Source: Rhynchonema sp. JSB1_4 (Eukaryota; Nematoda; Chromadorea; Monhysterida; Xyalidae). From it: 64,000 nt of DNA. The stretch spans positions 1 through 64,000 of the forward strand of contig JASAMV010001452.1 in the NCBI GenBank assembly GCA_030248065.1, in the 5' to 3' direction. Shown here in pieces: positions 36,060 through 48,447 of the stretch; positions within the stretch are counted from its first letter, which is position 1; every line of letters starts with the position of its first letter. The notes below the pieces were generated by a model. The model saw nothing but the letters and a program-made list of their open reading frames with translations, searched no databases and was not told the origin of the DNA. Both the position numbers and the translations under genes were made by a program.

Positions 36060-36540
36060 AACCGACTCAACGACAGTTCTGAGTTAACGTCTGACTTCGG
36101 GTCTCGATGATTTTGAATCCGAGGTATGAAATAACGTCCGAGTTTCCGTTTGGGTGCTCTTGAATCAATAGTCTAAAGTGGAGTCTCAATTTCGGTTCGG
36201 ACGGCGTTGAATCGGAGCTCTAAACTGACGTCTGAATTTTACTCTGTGGTGCTCTTGAATCAATGGTCGAAACTAAGGGTTGAATTTCACTCTGGGTGGT
36301 GTTGAACCCAAGCTCAAAAGAAAGGTCTGAATTTTGGTCTGGATGCTCTCGGATCAAAGCTCAAAAGAAAGGTCTGAATTTCGATCTGGATGCTGTTGAA
36401 TCAAAGATCTAAAGTAAGGTCTGAACTTCGGTTTGGATACCATTGAATCAAAGCTCTAAAGTAAAGTTCTAATTTCGGTCTGGATGCCGTTGGATCAAAG
36501 CTCTAAAGTAAGGTATGAGTTTCCGTCTGGACACTGAGTA
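36060..36540 (+). repeat. Minisatellite, unit about 47 bp
   Basis: Roughly ten imperfect units follow the pattern 'ggtctgaatttcggtctggatgc.gttgaatcaaagctctaaagtaa'. They are most regular between about 36290 and 36530 and decay to the left. Confidence 0.85.
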
Positions 36541-36779
36541 GGCGGACGTGGTGAGGCGTAGCCCGTGTGCGTCATCTGAATGCCCGATTGGGTGTATTCC
36601 ATCTGATGACTGTGTCTCAAGCAGGGCTCTAATTGAGGATCTGAATTCACTGGTAATCAGAAAACACGTTCTTTCCGTCGCTGTTCTCGTTCGCATATTC
36701 TGGATCGCTGTCTGTTTTTCAATCCACGTGAATGATAGGTCTCAATTAGCGCCTCTGTTTAGATTTACATCCCATTGTG

Positions 36780-39700
36780 TTGTACCATGCTCTGTGTAGA
36801 CGTTGGGTGCGGTCAAGGGGCGCGGATGGGGGTTGGTCTGCAAGGAAAGCCAATGTACGGAGTTCGCTTTAGCAGACTGACACACGGCTCGTGTCCGCGT
36901 GCATGGTGCTGTGTGGGTAGTAGCAGACTCAAAGGTGGATGGCAGGGGCGGGCAGTAGCAAAGTGACACGCGAGTGGCATGGCGGATGTTCTGTAAGGAG
37001 AGCCAGCGGACGGGGTTTGCTAACGGCACACTCCACGCATTCATGTACTCCGCTGCATTGGTCCTCAGTCTAGAATGCCTCTTAGTAGACTGACACACGG
37101 CTGGTGTCCGCAGTGGACGGAGTTTCCTAACGGCAATATCTATGTGGTGTTCTACCACGCTGTGTGTGGACCTTGAGTGCAGTCAATGGGTGTGCATGGG
37201 GATGTTCTGCAAGGAGAGCCAGTGGACGGAGTTTGCTAACGGCATACCCTGCGTATTCGTCTACTCCGCTGCGTTAGTCCTCACTCCAGAATGCCTCGTA
37301 AGAGACCGAGTCGCGGCTGGTGTGCGCGTGCACGGCGCCGTGTCGGTAGTAGCAGACTGAAAGGTGGATGGCAGGGGGGTAGTAGCAAAGTGTACCAAAG
37401 TGACACATGGGTGGCGTCGGGGATGTTCCACATGAGTGGCGTCGGGGATGTTCTGCGAGGAGAGCCAGTGGACGGAGTTTGCTAACGGCAATTTCTATAT
37501 GATGTTGTACCACGCTGTGTGTGGACGTTGAGTCTGGTCAATGGGTGTGCATGGGGGATGTTCTGCAAGGAGAGCCAGTGGACGGAGTTCGCTAACGGCA
37601 AAATCTATAGACTATTGTGCCACACCATGTGTCCACGTTGTGCGCAATCCAGGGTTGCAATCTTCTGCGGTAACACCAAAGTGACACGTGGGCTCCACGA
37701 TGTGTGCGGTCGAGGGTTGCAATCTTGTCCGGTAGCACCGAATGGACACGCGACTGGCGTGGGGGATGTTCTGCAAGGAGAGCCAGTGGACGGAGTTTGC
37801 TAACGGCATCGCTGCGTATTCAGGTACCCCGCTGCGTTAGTCCTCACTCTAGAATGTGTCTTAGCAGACTGACACGAGGGTGGTGTGCGCGCGCGTGGTG
37901 CCGTGTCGGTGGTAGCAGACTGAAAGGTGGATCGCAGGGGGGTTGTAGCAAAGTGACACGCGAGTGGCATGGGGGATGTTCTGCGAGGAGAGCCAGTGGA
38001 CGGAGTTTGCTAACGGCAATTTCTATATGATGTTGTACCACGCTGTGTGTGGACGTTGAGTCTAGTCAATGGGTGTGCATGGGGGATGTTCTGCAAGGAG
38101 AGCCAGTGGACGGAGTTCGCTAACGGCAAAATCTATATACTGTTGTGCCACACCATGTGTCCACGTTGTGCGCAATCCAGGGTTGCAATCTTCTGCGGTA
38201 GCACCAACGTGACACGTGGGCTCCACGATGTGTGCGGTCGAGGGTTGCAATCTTGTCCGGTAGCACCAAATGGACACGCGAGTGGCATGGGGGATGTTCT
38301 GCAAGGAGAGCCAGTGGACGGAGTTTGCTAACGGCATCGCTGAGTATTCAGGTACCCCGCTGCGTTAGTCCTCACTCTAGAATGTGTCTTAGCAGACTGA
38401 GACGAGGGTGGTGTGCGCGCGCGTGGTGCCGTGTCGGTGGTAGCAGACTGAAAGGTGGATGGCAGGGGTGTAGTTGCAAAGTGACAGGCGAGTGGCATGG
38501 GGGATGTTCTGCGAGGAGGGCCAGTGGACGGAGGTTGCTAACGGCAGCGTCTATATGGTGTTGAAGCACGCTCTATGTGAAGGTTGAGTGCAGTCAAGGG
38601 GTGCGAACGGGGGTTGGTCTGCAAGAAGAGCCAGTGGACGGAATTCGCTAACGGCAAAATCTATATGCTGTTGTGCCACACCATGTGTCCACGTTGTGTG
38701 CGCTCCAGGGTTGCAATATTGTCCGATAGTACCAAAGTGACACATGAGTGGCGTCGGGGATGTTCCACATGAGTGGCGTCGGGGATGTTCTGCGAGGAGA
38801 GCCAGTGGACGGAGTTTGCTAACGGCAATTTCTATATGATGTTGTACCACGCTGTGTGTGGACGTTGAGTCTAGTCAATGGGTGTGCATGGGGGATGTTC
38901 TGCAAGGAGAGCCAGTGGACGGAGTTCGCTAACGGCAAAATCTATATACTGTTGTGCCACACCATGTGTCCACGTTGTGCGCAATCCAGGGTTGCAATCT
39001 TCTGCGGTAGCACCAACGTGACACGTGAGCGGCGTGGGGGATGTTCCACATGAGTGGCGTCGGGGATGTTCTGCGAGGAGAGCCAGTGGACGGAGTTTGC
39101 TAACGGGAATTTCTATATGATGTTGTACCACGCTGTGTGTGGACGTTGAGTCTAGTCAATGGGTGTGCATGGGGGATGTTCTGTAAGGAGAGCCAGTGGA
39201 CGGAGTTCGCTAACGGCAAAATCTATAGACTGTTGTGCCACACCATGTGTCCACGTTGTGCGCAATCGAGGGTTGCAATCTTCTGCGGTAGCACCAAACT
39301 GACACGTGGGCTCCACGATGTGTGCGGTCGAGGGTTGCAATCTTCTCCGGTAGCACCGAATGGACACGCGAGTGGCTTGGGGATGTTCTGCAAGGAGAGC
39401 CAGTGGACGGAGTTTGCTAACGGCATCGCTGTGTATTCAGGTACCCCGCTGCGTTAGTCCTCACTCTAGAATGTGTCTTAGCAGACTGACACGAGGGTGG
39501 TGTGCGCGCGCGTGGTGCCGTGTCGGTGGTAGCAGACTGAAAGGTGGATCGCAGGGGGGTAGTAGCAAAGTGACACGCGAGTGGCATGGGGGATGTTCTG
39601 CGAGGAGAGCCAGTGGACGGAGGTTGCTAACGGCAGCGTCTATATGGTGTTGAAGCACGCTCTATGTGAAGGTTGAGTGCAGTCAAGGGGTGCGAACGGG

Positions 39701-41085
39701 GGTTGGTCTGCAAGAAGAGCCAGTGGACGGAATTCGCTAACGGCAAAATCTATATGCTGTTGTGCCACACCATGTGTCCACGTTGTGTGCGCTCCAGGGT
39801 TGCAATCTTGTCCGATAGTACCAAAGTGACACGTGAGCGGCGTGGGGGGGGTGTTCTGCAAGGGGAGCCAGTGGACGGAGTTTGCTAACGGCATCGCCGC
39901 GTATTCAAGTACCCCGCTGCGTTACTCCGCAGTCTAGAATGTGTCTTAGCAGACTGAGACGCGGGCGGTGTGCGCGCGCGTGGTGCCGTGTCGGTGGTAG
40001 CAGACTGAAAGGTGCATGGCAGGGGGGTAGTTGCAAAGTGTCGGGCGAATGGCATGGGGGTGTTCTGCAAGGAGAGCCAGTGGACGGAGGTTGCTAACGG
40101 CATTTTCTATATGGTGTTGTACCACGCTCTATGTGGGCGTTGAGTGCAGTCAAGGGGCGCGCATGGGAGGTCTTCTCACAGGAGAGCCAGTGGACGGAGT
40201 TCGCTAACGGCATAATCTATATACTGTTGTGCCACACCATGTGTCCACGTTGTGTGCGCTCCAGGGTTGCAATATTGTCCGATAGTACCAAAGTGACACA
40301 TGAGTGGCGTCGGGGATGTTCTGCGAGGAGAGCCAGTGGACGGAGTTTGCTAACGGCAATTTCTATATGATGTTGTACCACGCTGTGTGTGGACGTTGAG
40401 TCTAGTCAATGGGTGTGCATGGGGGATGTTCTGCAAGGAGAGCCAGTGGACGGAGTTCGCTAACGGCAAAATCTATATACTGTTGTGCCACACCATGTGT
40501 CCACGTTGTGCGCAATCCAGGGTTGCAATCTTCTGCGGTAGCACCAAACTGACACGTGGGCTCCACGATGTGTGACACGCGAGTGGCATGGGGGATGTTC
40601 TGCGAGGAGAGCCAGTGGACGGGGGTTGCTAACGGCAGCGTCTATATGGCGTTGAAGCACGCTCTATGTGAAGGTTGAGTGCGGTAGTGGGAAAGTGACA
40701 CGCGATCGGCATGGGGGATGTTCTGCAAGGAGAGCCAGTGGACGGAAATTGCCAACGGCAAGTTCTATGCGGCCAACCTGTATATGGCGTTGTACCGCGC
40801 TGTGTGTGGACGTTGAGTGTAGTCCAGAGGCGCGCATGGGGGATGTTCTGCAAGGAGAGCCACCCGACGGAGTTTGGTAACGCCATATTCGCGGTGGACG
40901 GGGTTCGCTAGCAGGAACGGGCAAGTGATGTTCGAGCATTCCCTGGCTGGACATTGAGTGCAGTCAATGGGTGGGACGGGTTATGTTCCGCCATGAGAGC
41001 CTGTGCACGCAGTTGCTAACGGCAAGCTCTATATAGTCTTGGACCGGACTGTGTACTCACGTTATCTGCAGTCCAGCGTTGTGTT
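36780..41085 (+). repeat. Satellite array with higher-order structure
   Basis: About 25 copies of the conserved block 'ggggatgttctgcaaggagagccagtggacgga' followed by 'gtt(t/c)gctaacggca' are spaced about 105-285 bases apart. Larger blocks repeat too: the segment starting 'gtgtggacgttgagtct' occurs at about 37519, 38047, 38856, 39137 and 40387, and a stretch of roughly 1.1 kb (38375 and 39465) is duplicated. All long frames inside on both strands are repeat artefacts. Edges degrade at 36780-37000 and 40700-41085. Confidence 0.9.
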
Positions 41086-41165
41086 GTTGGCGGCTGGTAC
41101 CGAATTATCAGGGCGTTGGCATAGAGGAGTCCCAACGACATTATTCATACAGTGTTGTCTTTGTT

Positions 41166-42641
41166 ATGAATACCGTAATTACAGGTAAGGCACCGAAACG
41201 TGGTAAACGGAAGCGAACTGTTGGATTAGAAGAGCTGGACATCGAAACGGTGGGCGACGTCGTACGCGAATATCGCGATTTCGAATTCAAAACTGGGCGA
41301 CACTGTCGACCGTTCGAGTCGCGTATAACAGCGCGCACCGCGGACGGTAGTGCCGGTTGGTCTATGGGGGAAGCGACTTTCCACATGTGCTCGCGTGTAG
41401 ATGTCTGACACTACAAACGTCATATCTGTGATGTTTCAACGCCATGGCGACATGTAACGCTGCACAAAGCGGGCATGAGACATGGTGTCTCAGGTCCACA
41501 ACGAAAATAAAGTTATTGGCGTCGAAAAGTCTGTGTGTTCGAAATAACAATGTTATCGTCGCGTATTGTGCTCAATACCAGATACAACGGCGTACGATGA
41601 TTGCAGAAGTGCCGATCGTCGACGTGCCCGCACGCATACCGGGCCGGCGTGGTGCTGAGGCGGGAATGGATTCAAACGGCCGTTTGTTCGCGTTCAAGGA
41701 TCAGACGCCAATTCGACTCACACGCGACGAGTTGAAGTTGGTCGCACGTGGTACGATCTCGTCCATGGATCAGCCAGTGCTGCGGCGCTACGTCAGAGAA
41801 CCGGACGGAAGCTTTCATGGATTAAACGACGTTCTTGTGGGACGGCGAGGACCCGGTCGACCGGATGAGGTAGGATTAGGTTACACATGTATGCAGTCGG
41901 TTTTAAATACTCCGTAAATTTTAGTGTTTACGCATATCGCGATACACGATATACATGCCGAGCATTATCAACATTTGCATTTCCATCAGCGGCTTACAGA
42001 TGACGTTGAATCTCTCGGTGGAAGGTCACGCCCGATACGACAGCCAACGATCGGCGGAGGGTGATCGTAATGCCGACGCCGGTTTGTATACTTCGCAAGT
42101 TGTTTCCCTGGGTGCAATTAATGAAGAGATGGTGTAGCTCTGTGACTCCTCTGTTAAAGGGGGCTGTGTCTCACCGTGGTATGGGTGGTGAACGTGCTTA
42201 TTTGGCTATCAAACGCAGCCCAATAGGTGTACCGTGTCGTGGTTTGCAAATATTGAGCAACTGATGAATGTCGGGGCCCTGAATCGGGGCGGTTCATTCC
42301 GGAGCAAAAGGGGGGGTTGAATTTTTTTTCGACGGAATATCATGTGCGTGTACTACATAAATATGAATCTGGTTTCCCCGTATTGTCCGACATCTAGAAA
42401 TACTGCAGAATTTGTGTCTATTCTAGGACTGTCGTTGACTATCTGATAGTACTACAGAACTCGTGTCTATTCCAGGAGTGTCGTTCTCTATCTGGTGAAC
42501 TGTTAGTGAGGGAGCTTTGCCTCGGAGCTACAAACGCAGCATGTTATTGTTTTCCAGAACCGTCTGCGGTTGCGCAGACGGCTGTTCGGAGAGGACGTGG
42601 ACGGCCCCGGAAGACCCAAACGCGGTTACCAAAACGAATGA
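41166..42641 (+). CDS. Basic protein with GPGRP (AT-hook-like) motifs, three exons
   Basis: The model is 41166-41396, 41582-41869 and 42558-42641 in phase 0 throughout, ending in TGA, for about 200 residues. A basic patch APKRGKRKR lies near residue 10. Exon 2 has a conserved-looking mid-region (IPGRRGAEAGMDSNG, LTRDELKLV) and ends GRRGPGRPDE. The last exon ends DGPGRPKRGYQNE. Two GPGRP cores in a basic context suggest a nuclear DNA-binding role (AT-hook-like), but this is inference. Alternative splice sites in the last exon open two other frames, one containing GRGRPRK, the other running to 42807. Confidence 0.5.
41890..42540 (+). other. Intron of the preceding gene with a 58-bp duplication
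   Basis: Two adjacent units at about 42375-42490 share 'agaa(c/t)t.gtgtctattc(t/c)agga.tgtcgtt..ctatctg'. Open blocks at 41955-42264 lack a motif and phase support. Confidence 0.45.
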
Positions 42642-43397
42642 AAGCCGGATGAGCGCGAAACGGAAGCGAGACATTGAAAAACACATTCAAGCAAATGACC
42701 AAAATACACGTAAACGTGTCAAACGTACTTGCCCACCGCACCTGATGGACATGCCCACGCCGACCGCGATCGTGGAACCACAAAATGATGAGCCGATCCT
42801 GGACTAGCCTATCACGGTGTCATTAACCGTTTTGGTATTCATATCGATTCTATAAAAAGTGTTCTGTGACGCGACAGGAGCGCAATGTTTTATGTTTGAG
42901 AGGTTTCCCTGGTTCACGTATTTTCGACCAGTTAATTTCAAGTGTTTCTTTCGTGGGTGCCAACCTGCAGTGTGTGAAAGTGCCAAAAGTTCCACTCTTT
43001 TAGTTTCCATGTACTCTTTCTCTGCCAATTGTTTTTTGCTCACCGTGTATTTTCCGATATAAAATTATCCGCTTTCAACTCTGATACAAGTCGTAACCGA
43101 ACGCCGTTTCATGTAAGAAACGAAGATGAACTTTTGTTGAACACGACTACGTAAATCAGATGAGCGCAAAGAGACCAAGAACGACAAAAAAAACAAACGT
43201 GTTATATGTATTTTCTGGTCATATCGGTGGAAACACACAAACAAAACCAAAAAAAACCGGAAATGCAACGACTCACACTTCTTTTCTCAAATGAAAGTAC
43301 GACGATGCCTGAAGAGGTTAGGATGAAGTAACTGAAACAAAGATTAGTAAAGGTAGAATATGGCATCGAGACACGGGCCCTCAGATAGTGTGCCAGA

Positions 43398-44111
43398 CTA
43401 GTTTCGCATGAGCTTGGCGATCTTGGACTCAACGCTGCGGTGGAACGCCAGTGCACGCTGCTCTTGTGTGAACATGGTCTGATCCAGTTGCTTCAGCTCC
43501 GCCATGAGCAACTGGATGTTGGTCTGTGACACGCCGACTGGAACGACAAAGACAGCATAGGTAGCGCAGAGAATGAGGTCAGACGGCATTGTTTCATGTA
43601 TGGTGTGAAACAGTGGGGTGTGAGTCAGAAATACATGTGTCCACACAAGTAACGGATGAACTCTGGCGGGAAGAATTGGCCAATACTAGAAACCTTATCC
43701 TACAGTGAGGTTTTCATATGAATTCTCACTTCCTAATTTTTTGTAGGGTCAGTGAAACTGGGTTTCATTGAAAATACATGTGCGGAGTACCAGGCATTTG
43801 GCGCATGCAGAGTGTGTGTACGGGTTGCGACTGCCGCAGTTCGCGGTTGTGCCTTAACTTGGTTTATTGGTAAGGCGTGGCCAATAACTGTCGGAGCGAG
43901 GAGATGGTGTGTGAAGCACCCGCCTAGTTGTAGATGCCGCTCGGTACTCAGGTTCAATGGGCTAACCGTGTTTATGTGCTGAGAGTGCAAACGTCAGTGT
44001 GTTGTGATAGCTGTCCACGGGGATCATGGCCCTTTGGCCATCTTCGCTGGTGGGTGGTTTTTGGTAGGTCCAGGTTCCGTCGCTCACCGTTTCGGCTGTT
44101 TTGGTAGACAT
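43398..44111 (-). CDS. Small helical protein, tandem family member A
   Basis: Two exons on the minus strand, 44111-43967 and 43537-43398, are joined in phase 1. They give about 95 residues starting MSTKTAETVSDG and ending ESKIAKLMRN. The second exon is predicted helical, with heptad-like spacing (LLMAELKQLDQTM). It shares the intron phase, exon sizes and helical second exon with the three genes upstream of it on the same strand. It is the most diverged member in exon 1, which is Pro/Thr-rich. No known family is recognised. Confidence 0.55.
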
Positions 44112-44552
44112 GTTTAGCGAAGTGGGAACGCTGGTTTTCGTCTGTACACGCAGTAGATGAAGACTAATGGAGTAACGCTGGAGATTCAAAAAAAGTAGCC
44201 TGTGTTAAGTTGTGTCAAAATGGAATTTTTTGATGTATGCGCCACAGTATGTCTGTGCACAGTTACTTGTGACCATTGGACAATCCGAAATAAATCAGGG
44301 ATGTTTGAATGCAACAGTATGATTTACTTCACATCTGCAGGAGAACTAAACAACAGGTGGGTGATAAAAATATGTGGTGAAAATCACCGGACGCAAAATA
44401 TTAATCAAAGTATGGGAGCCTGGAAACCGCAAAATGCATGGTAGACGAAGGATTTACGCTGGGATAAAACGTTTGCGTACACGAAAACGTAACAGAACAA
44501 AGAAGAACAACGTATAATTTTATAGAAACGGATCGAGGCGTAATTACAGCGG

Positions 44553-44968
44553 CTACTTCTTTGTGATGTGATCATCCACTTTGTTCGCCAGCGCACAGTG
44601 GATGTCAGCGATGCTCGCGAGTTCCTTCTCAACGGCTTGCATGACGTCGTGGAATCCATTCGTTTGACATTGGAGGTGTTCCAAGCCCATGTCGAAATCG
44701 AGAACTGAAATAAATTGCAAGTGTGGTTGTGATAATCGGAAAGACTTGTGATAATTGGCAATGAGAAATTACGTCATACAAAGCGATGTCAACCAACTAA
44801 GATCTGAAACCCACACTGATCATTGAGATTTGCGAGTTGCGATTCAGTTTCGGTGAGATGATGGATTGAGATATTCATGTAGGCCGTCGTGTCCGTGACC
44901 CATTGTTTCATCTGGACGGCTTCGAGTTTTTCCGCCTCATCCTTGATTATTTGGATGGGATGAGCCAT
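44553..44968 (-). CDS. Small helical protein, tandem family member B
   Basis: Exons 44968-44815 and 44704-44553 join in phase 1. They encode about 101 residues from MAHPIQIIKDEAEKLE to VDDHITKK. Exon 1 carries QMKQWVTDTTAYM, which aligns with QMHQWSTHTRAFM in member C. Exon 2 starts with a DMGLEHLQ block that matches DVGLHQVR in C. The predicted structure is almost wholly alpha-helical and possibly coiled coil. No signal peptide or membrane segment is seen. Function is unknown. Confidence 0.7.
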
Positions 44969-44989
44969 TTGGAAGATGCTGTCCTGAGA

Positions 44990-45425
44990 GGATTAAATTC
45001 AGGGGTGTTGAATTTAGCTCAGCTTTAATTTTTAGGTGCAAGGTACAACAACATAAAAATTAAAAAAAACATACTAAACACAACATGGGGTATATGACAA
45101 TGCGCCACTCGCCGCGGTTGTATTGCGGGGCATAGGAGCGAATGACACGTATGATGTGACTCGTTGTCTACATCTGGGTGCATTGTAACCCGTCAGGACG
45201 ACAAAAATGGAACCAATGTCCAAGAAATCGCGTTTTTTTGTGCCAGCGTATTTCAGAGAAAAAACCTAAACATAAGTGAACGGGTGGATACTCGAAACAA
45301 GCAAGACAAGGGAAAGATACAATACCTGCTGACAAACAAACAAGCAAAAAAAAACAAGAGAACAAGGGTGATTAATGACACGGAACAAGAGAAAACTGGA
45401 CACCGCTCGTAACTAATCACACAAT
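44990..45425. other. Intergenic stretch between family members
   Basis: The + frame at 45164-45412 is Lys/Asn-rich because of A-runs and has no supporting features. I see no gene here. Confidence 0.4.
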
Positions 45426-45999
45426 CTAGTATCGACCGACGATATCACGGGTTCTCATTGATGCGGAGACCTGGCCACCGAGTGCATGTCGAGTCTGTTT
45501 GACAGCGCCCAATTCAGCCTCGATCGCCATCATTGCTTGACCAGCGACTTGCGACTGCTGACGAACTTGGTGAAGACCGACGTCAAGGTGTGCGACTGTA
45601 ACGGTGGGGAATTACAAACTTAAGAGAACATTCGCTAACCCACGTAATGACTACTGTTGACGTTCAGATGGTCCCGCGCCACGCATGCAATCTATTTCTT
45701 TCGAAGCGCGACACGGGGAGTGGTTTTGTTGAACAATGTTTCTTTGATGTTTCCTTGATGAGATGGCAACGAAAAACATAGATTTTGGAATTCGTTGAGT
45801 CAAAATGGGTGGGCCAGTGAAATATAAAATCCGTGGAGGGGCGGTACATACGTGCAGTTTTCAAGTGCAGCATCTGTGCGTTGTTGTTGCAGACGGCGTC
45901 CCATTTCAGGTCCATGAAGGCGCGCGTGTGGGTCGACCACTGGTGCATCTGGCTACGCTCCAAATCGGCCAAGTATTTCTCGATGACCGCCACGTCCAT
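45426..45999 (-). CDS. Small helical protein, tandem family member C
   Basis: Exons 45999-45852 and 45595-45426 join in phase 1 (donor GTATGT). They give about 105 residues from MDVAVIEKYLADLERSQ to RTRDIVGRY. The QMHQWSTHTRAFM block aligns with member B at the same distance from the start. The second exon is Gln/Ala-rich helix (VRQQSQVAGQAMMAIEAEL). Paralogy with B rests on the shared motif, the shared DxGL block after the intron, and identical intron phase. Confidence 0.7.
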
Positions 46000-46425
46000 G
46001 ACGAGAAAGATTGGAGCTTACACGTCGGATTGTTACGATGACAACTAATTGTCTCTCGCTGTGAACGTGGCGTGGAAATGAGCTGGTGTGATGTGGCTTG
46101 GAATAAAGAATTGCTCAAATACGAACACAACATATTAGTTTGAAGTTTGTGACCACCGAACGGTTTAAAATAGGCGTGCGCACTATAGCGCCTCCGAATA
46201 ATACGGATAAGCACGAACAATCGATTGTGGGGAACTTTCCCACATCTACATATAGGAAATCCAACGCAACAGTTTATTAATGACGATACGAAACTTTGCC
46301 AAAATACCCGAGAAAAAAAACGATGATCAACGTGTGGAATGTTGGGGAAACCAGACATCTCGAGTGAAAGAAATCTTTCGTACGTCAAAACAAATCCTAA
46401 CACACAGAGTGACACGGGGCGCAAA

Positions 46426-46889
46426 TCAATGGGGACCTTCCATCTTCTGCCAAATCTGAGTTGACAGTTGGTTGTGGAACACGGCGAGATCCACTTCGAT
46501 CCGTTGTGCATGATGTTGCAGTGCCTGGAGAGTGGTAATTGCCTGTCGGATCTGCGCCCGTTGGTGACGAAGCGTGTTGAGGACGCCCATGACTGAAATG
46601 TGGTGGAGAGTCTGGAGAATTCTACTGTGAACAACTAATGTTATCGAGTGTCAGAGAGAGAATTGGAAGACGAACCGCTGAATAAAAGTTACGAAAAAAA
46701 TGTTCAGACCGCTAGCTTATTCATAATACGGAGTAAATGAAACGCACTGTTGTGCTGCAATCCACGCAGGTGATTGAGCAACTCCTGTTCGGCCGCGCGA
46801 TGGCCATCGGCCACCGGATCCACGAGGAACGGTGGGGGTTGAGGGACACCCATTGCTGACGACTGTGACGAAGACATTGCGGGTGACAA
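46426..46889 (-). CDS. Small helical protein, tandem family member D
   Basis: Exons 46889-46730 and 46592-46426 join in phase 1 (donor GTATTA). The product is about 108 residues. The N-terminus is Ser/Pro-rich (MSSSQSSAMGVPQPPP), and the rest is helical (EQELLNHLRGLQ; then QRAQIRQAITTLQALQ). The second exon's start (MGVLNTLRHQ) occupies the position of MGLEHLQ in member B. A second in-frame Met lies eight codons downstream, at 46865. Confidence 0.6.
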
Positions 46890-47402
46890 GGCGGTGATCT
46901 GTGGAAAACTGCTGAATTATCTAATCATGGTTGGCCGTGGTATCCGCGCAATCACTAAGCATTAGTTCGGCAAAACGTTTGCCGATTGGGTCGAATGACT
47001 ACCCTTTGGAAAGCGTGGCACGTGGCTAAGACGTTATCCAAATTTTACGAGATATATTTATAGCAAACAGAGTTATGTACATCAAGGCGTCAGAAAATAA
47101 CAGCAAACATTAATCGAGAGACATTGGTAGACATACGAACACACTCCTTTGGACGTTCTGTATTACAGGTCAAAGAACAAAAAAACTGAATTTGATAATC
47201 GGATCAGAAGAGTACAGAAATTGCATTCGCGAGCTACAGCGACAAAGGATGGCGGTGTGCAGATAGGCAGCGACAAGCACGCGTTGTAAATGTACAGACG
47301 CACGTGTATATACAAATATTTACATTCGTGAATTCGTGAGACCCTGTTCATTCCGCGTCTACTGTATACACACATGACAAAATTGTTTCCAGTTCACATC
47401 GG

Positions 47403-47818
47403 TCAGGATACCCGGTAAAGTAAATGAACAGGGACTACATGGAAGAAAAGGGCCCTTGATTGCGTGATGTGGATCACATCGAGCCGGGCGTCTTGGATCG
47501 TGTTGGCTGAGTGGGTCGTGGTGATTCCTGCGAATGGTAAATATGTGGAGAGAGTTCGGCCCTTGACATATTACAATGTGGTCAAAATGAGACACGAGAG
47601 AAACACACATATTTTGTGTTACCTGGTAGATGTCACTGCCACAGCCAAGTACAGAATCCAGTAGCAGTTCCTGTAGTTCAACCCCACGTGGTTCTGCGTC
47701 ACATAGTGATATCAAGAGACGTTGGTCGTCATGTAAGAAAAAGGGGGGTTTTTTTACCATCGAGCCCGTTCGTATGAACATATTCAGAACACCTACAGCA
47801 ACCCAAACGCACGTGTTC
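47403..47818 (-). CDS. Possible fifth family member, incomplete model
   Basis: A minus-strand block 47527-47403 begins after an acceptor in the same phase as the second exons of members A-D and ends at TGA (HSANTIQDARLDVIHITQ is helical). Upstream, a block ending at about 47635 (GVELQELLLDSVLGCG) ends at a GTAACA donor but in phase 0, so the two do not join directly. Either a further donor is used or these are different genes. Confidence 0.3.
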
Positions 47819-48125
47819 ATTTTGCCGGCGATTTCAGAAACAGTTGAAAAACACACTTAATTGTACGGCGTACCAGTTTGTTTCCGTCGCAGTGCGTAGT
47901 TTTGTTATCGACGTTGGGCACGGTCAACCCGGGACGGCTGGTGGTTATCACGGCGAGGTCGTGCCGATCAAGGACATAAAAATTTGAAACATCTCTTCTG
48001 GTGATCGGGAGCGAGACTGCATGAAAACCGTGCTGTTGACTCCCATCCGACACGGGGTCCGGACAACAAGCGAGTCACAAACACATGTTCATTATTATAA
48101 TCCAATAGAACGTACAGCGATTATT

Positions 48126-48390
48126 TCACGACCAACGGCGTAACTTGTGTCGATGAACCAGCGATGAAATACTGATTAAAAAAACCCAGCAACCAAGAAC
48201 TACCAGTGTTCGTTGGGCGGATCCAAACCAAGTCGGTCGGTTGTCATCGTCGCCAATCTGATGCATGTCCGCATGAGGGATGGCACCACGCTCCATCACA
48301 CACGCGGCACACAACGGTGTGTTTTTACCACTGGCGGGCACGAACAAGTCGTAGCGGTGCAACTGCAGGCGGCAACAAACACAAGTCAAC
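48126..48390 (-). CDS. Small zinc-binding, tail-anchored protein, copy 1 (last exon)
   Basis: The exon starts at 48390 after 'ttttccag' and opens with a CxxC pair in LTCVCCRLQLHR. About 20 residues later comes CAACVMERG, a treble-clef or zinc-ribbon-like pattern. A hydrophobic segment (LVVLGCWVFLISISSLV) close to the C-terminus is followed by a basic tail (HRHKLRRWS), as in tail-anchored membrane proteins. An upstream exon is needed because the exon starts mid-codon. It resembles the next entry in both parts. Confidence 0.45.
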
Positions 48391-48447
48391 CTGGAAAACG
48401 TGTGCTCAGGTTGCGCCGAGAACTGCGACTATTGAACAGTTCAAAAC

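Noticed and set aside
37519..40370. Many repeated 60-110-codon frames on both strands
   Set aside because: These are translations of the satellite unit. The same peptides recur with each unit and have no start or splice logic.
45906..46634. 242-codon minus-strand frame
   Set aside because: It runs through an intergenic gap and uses a different frame from exon 2 of family member D and exon 1 of member C, both supported by splice phase and paralogy.
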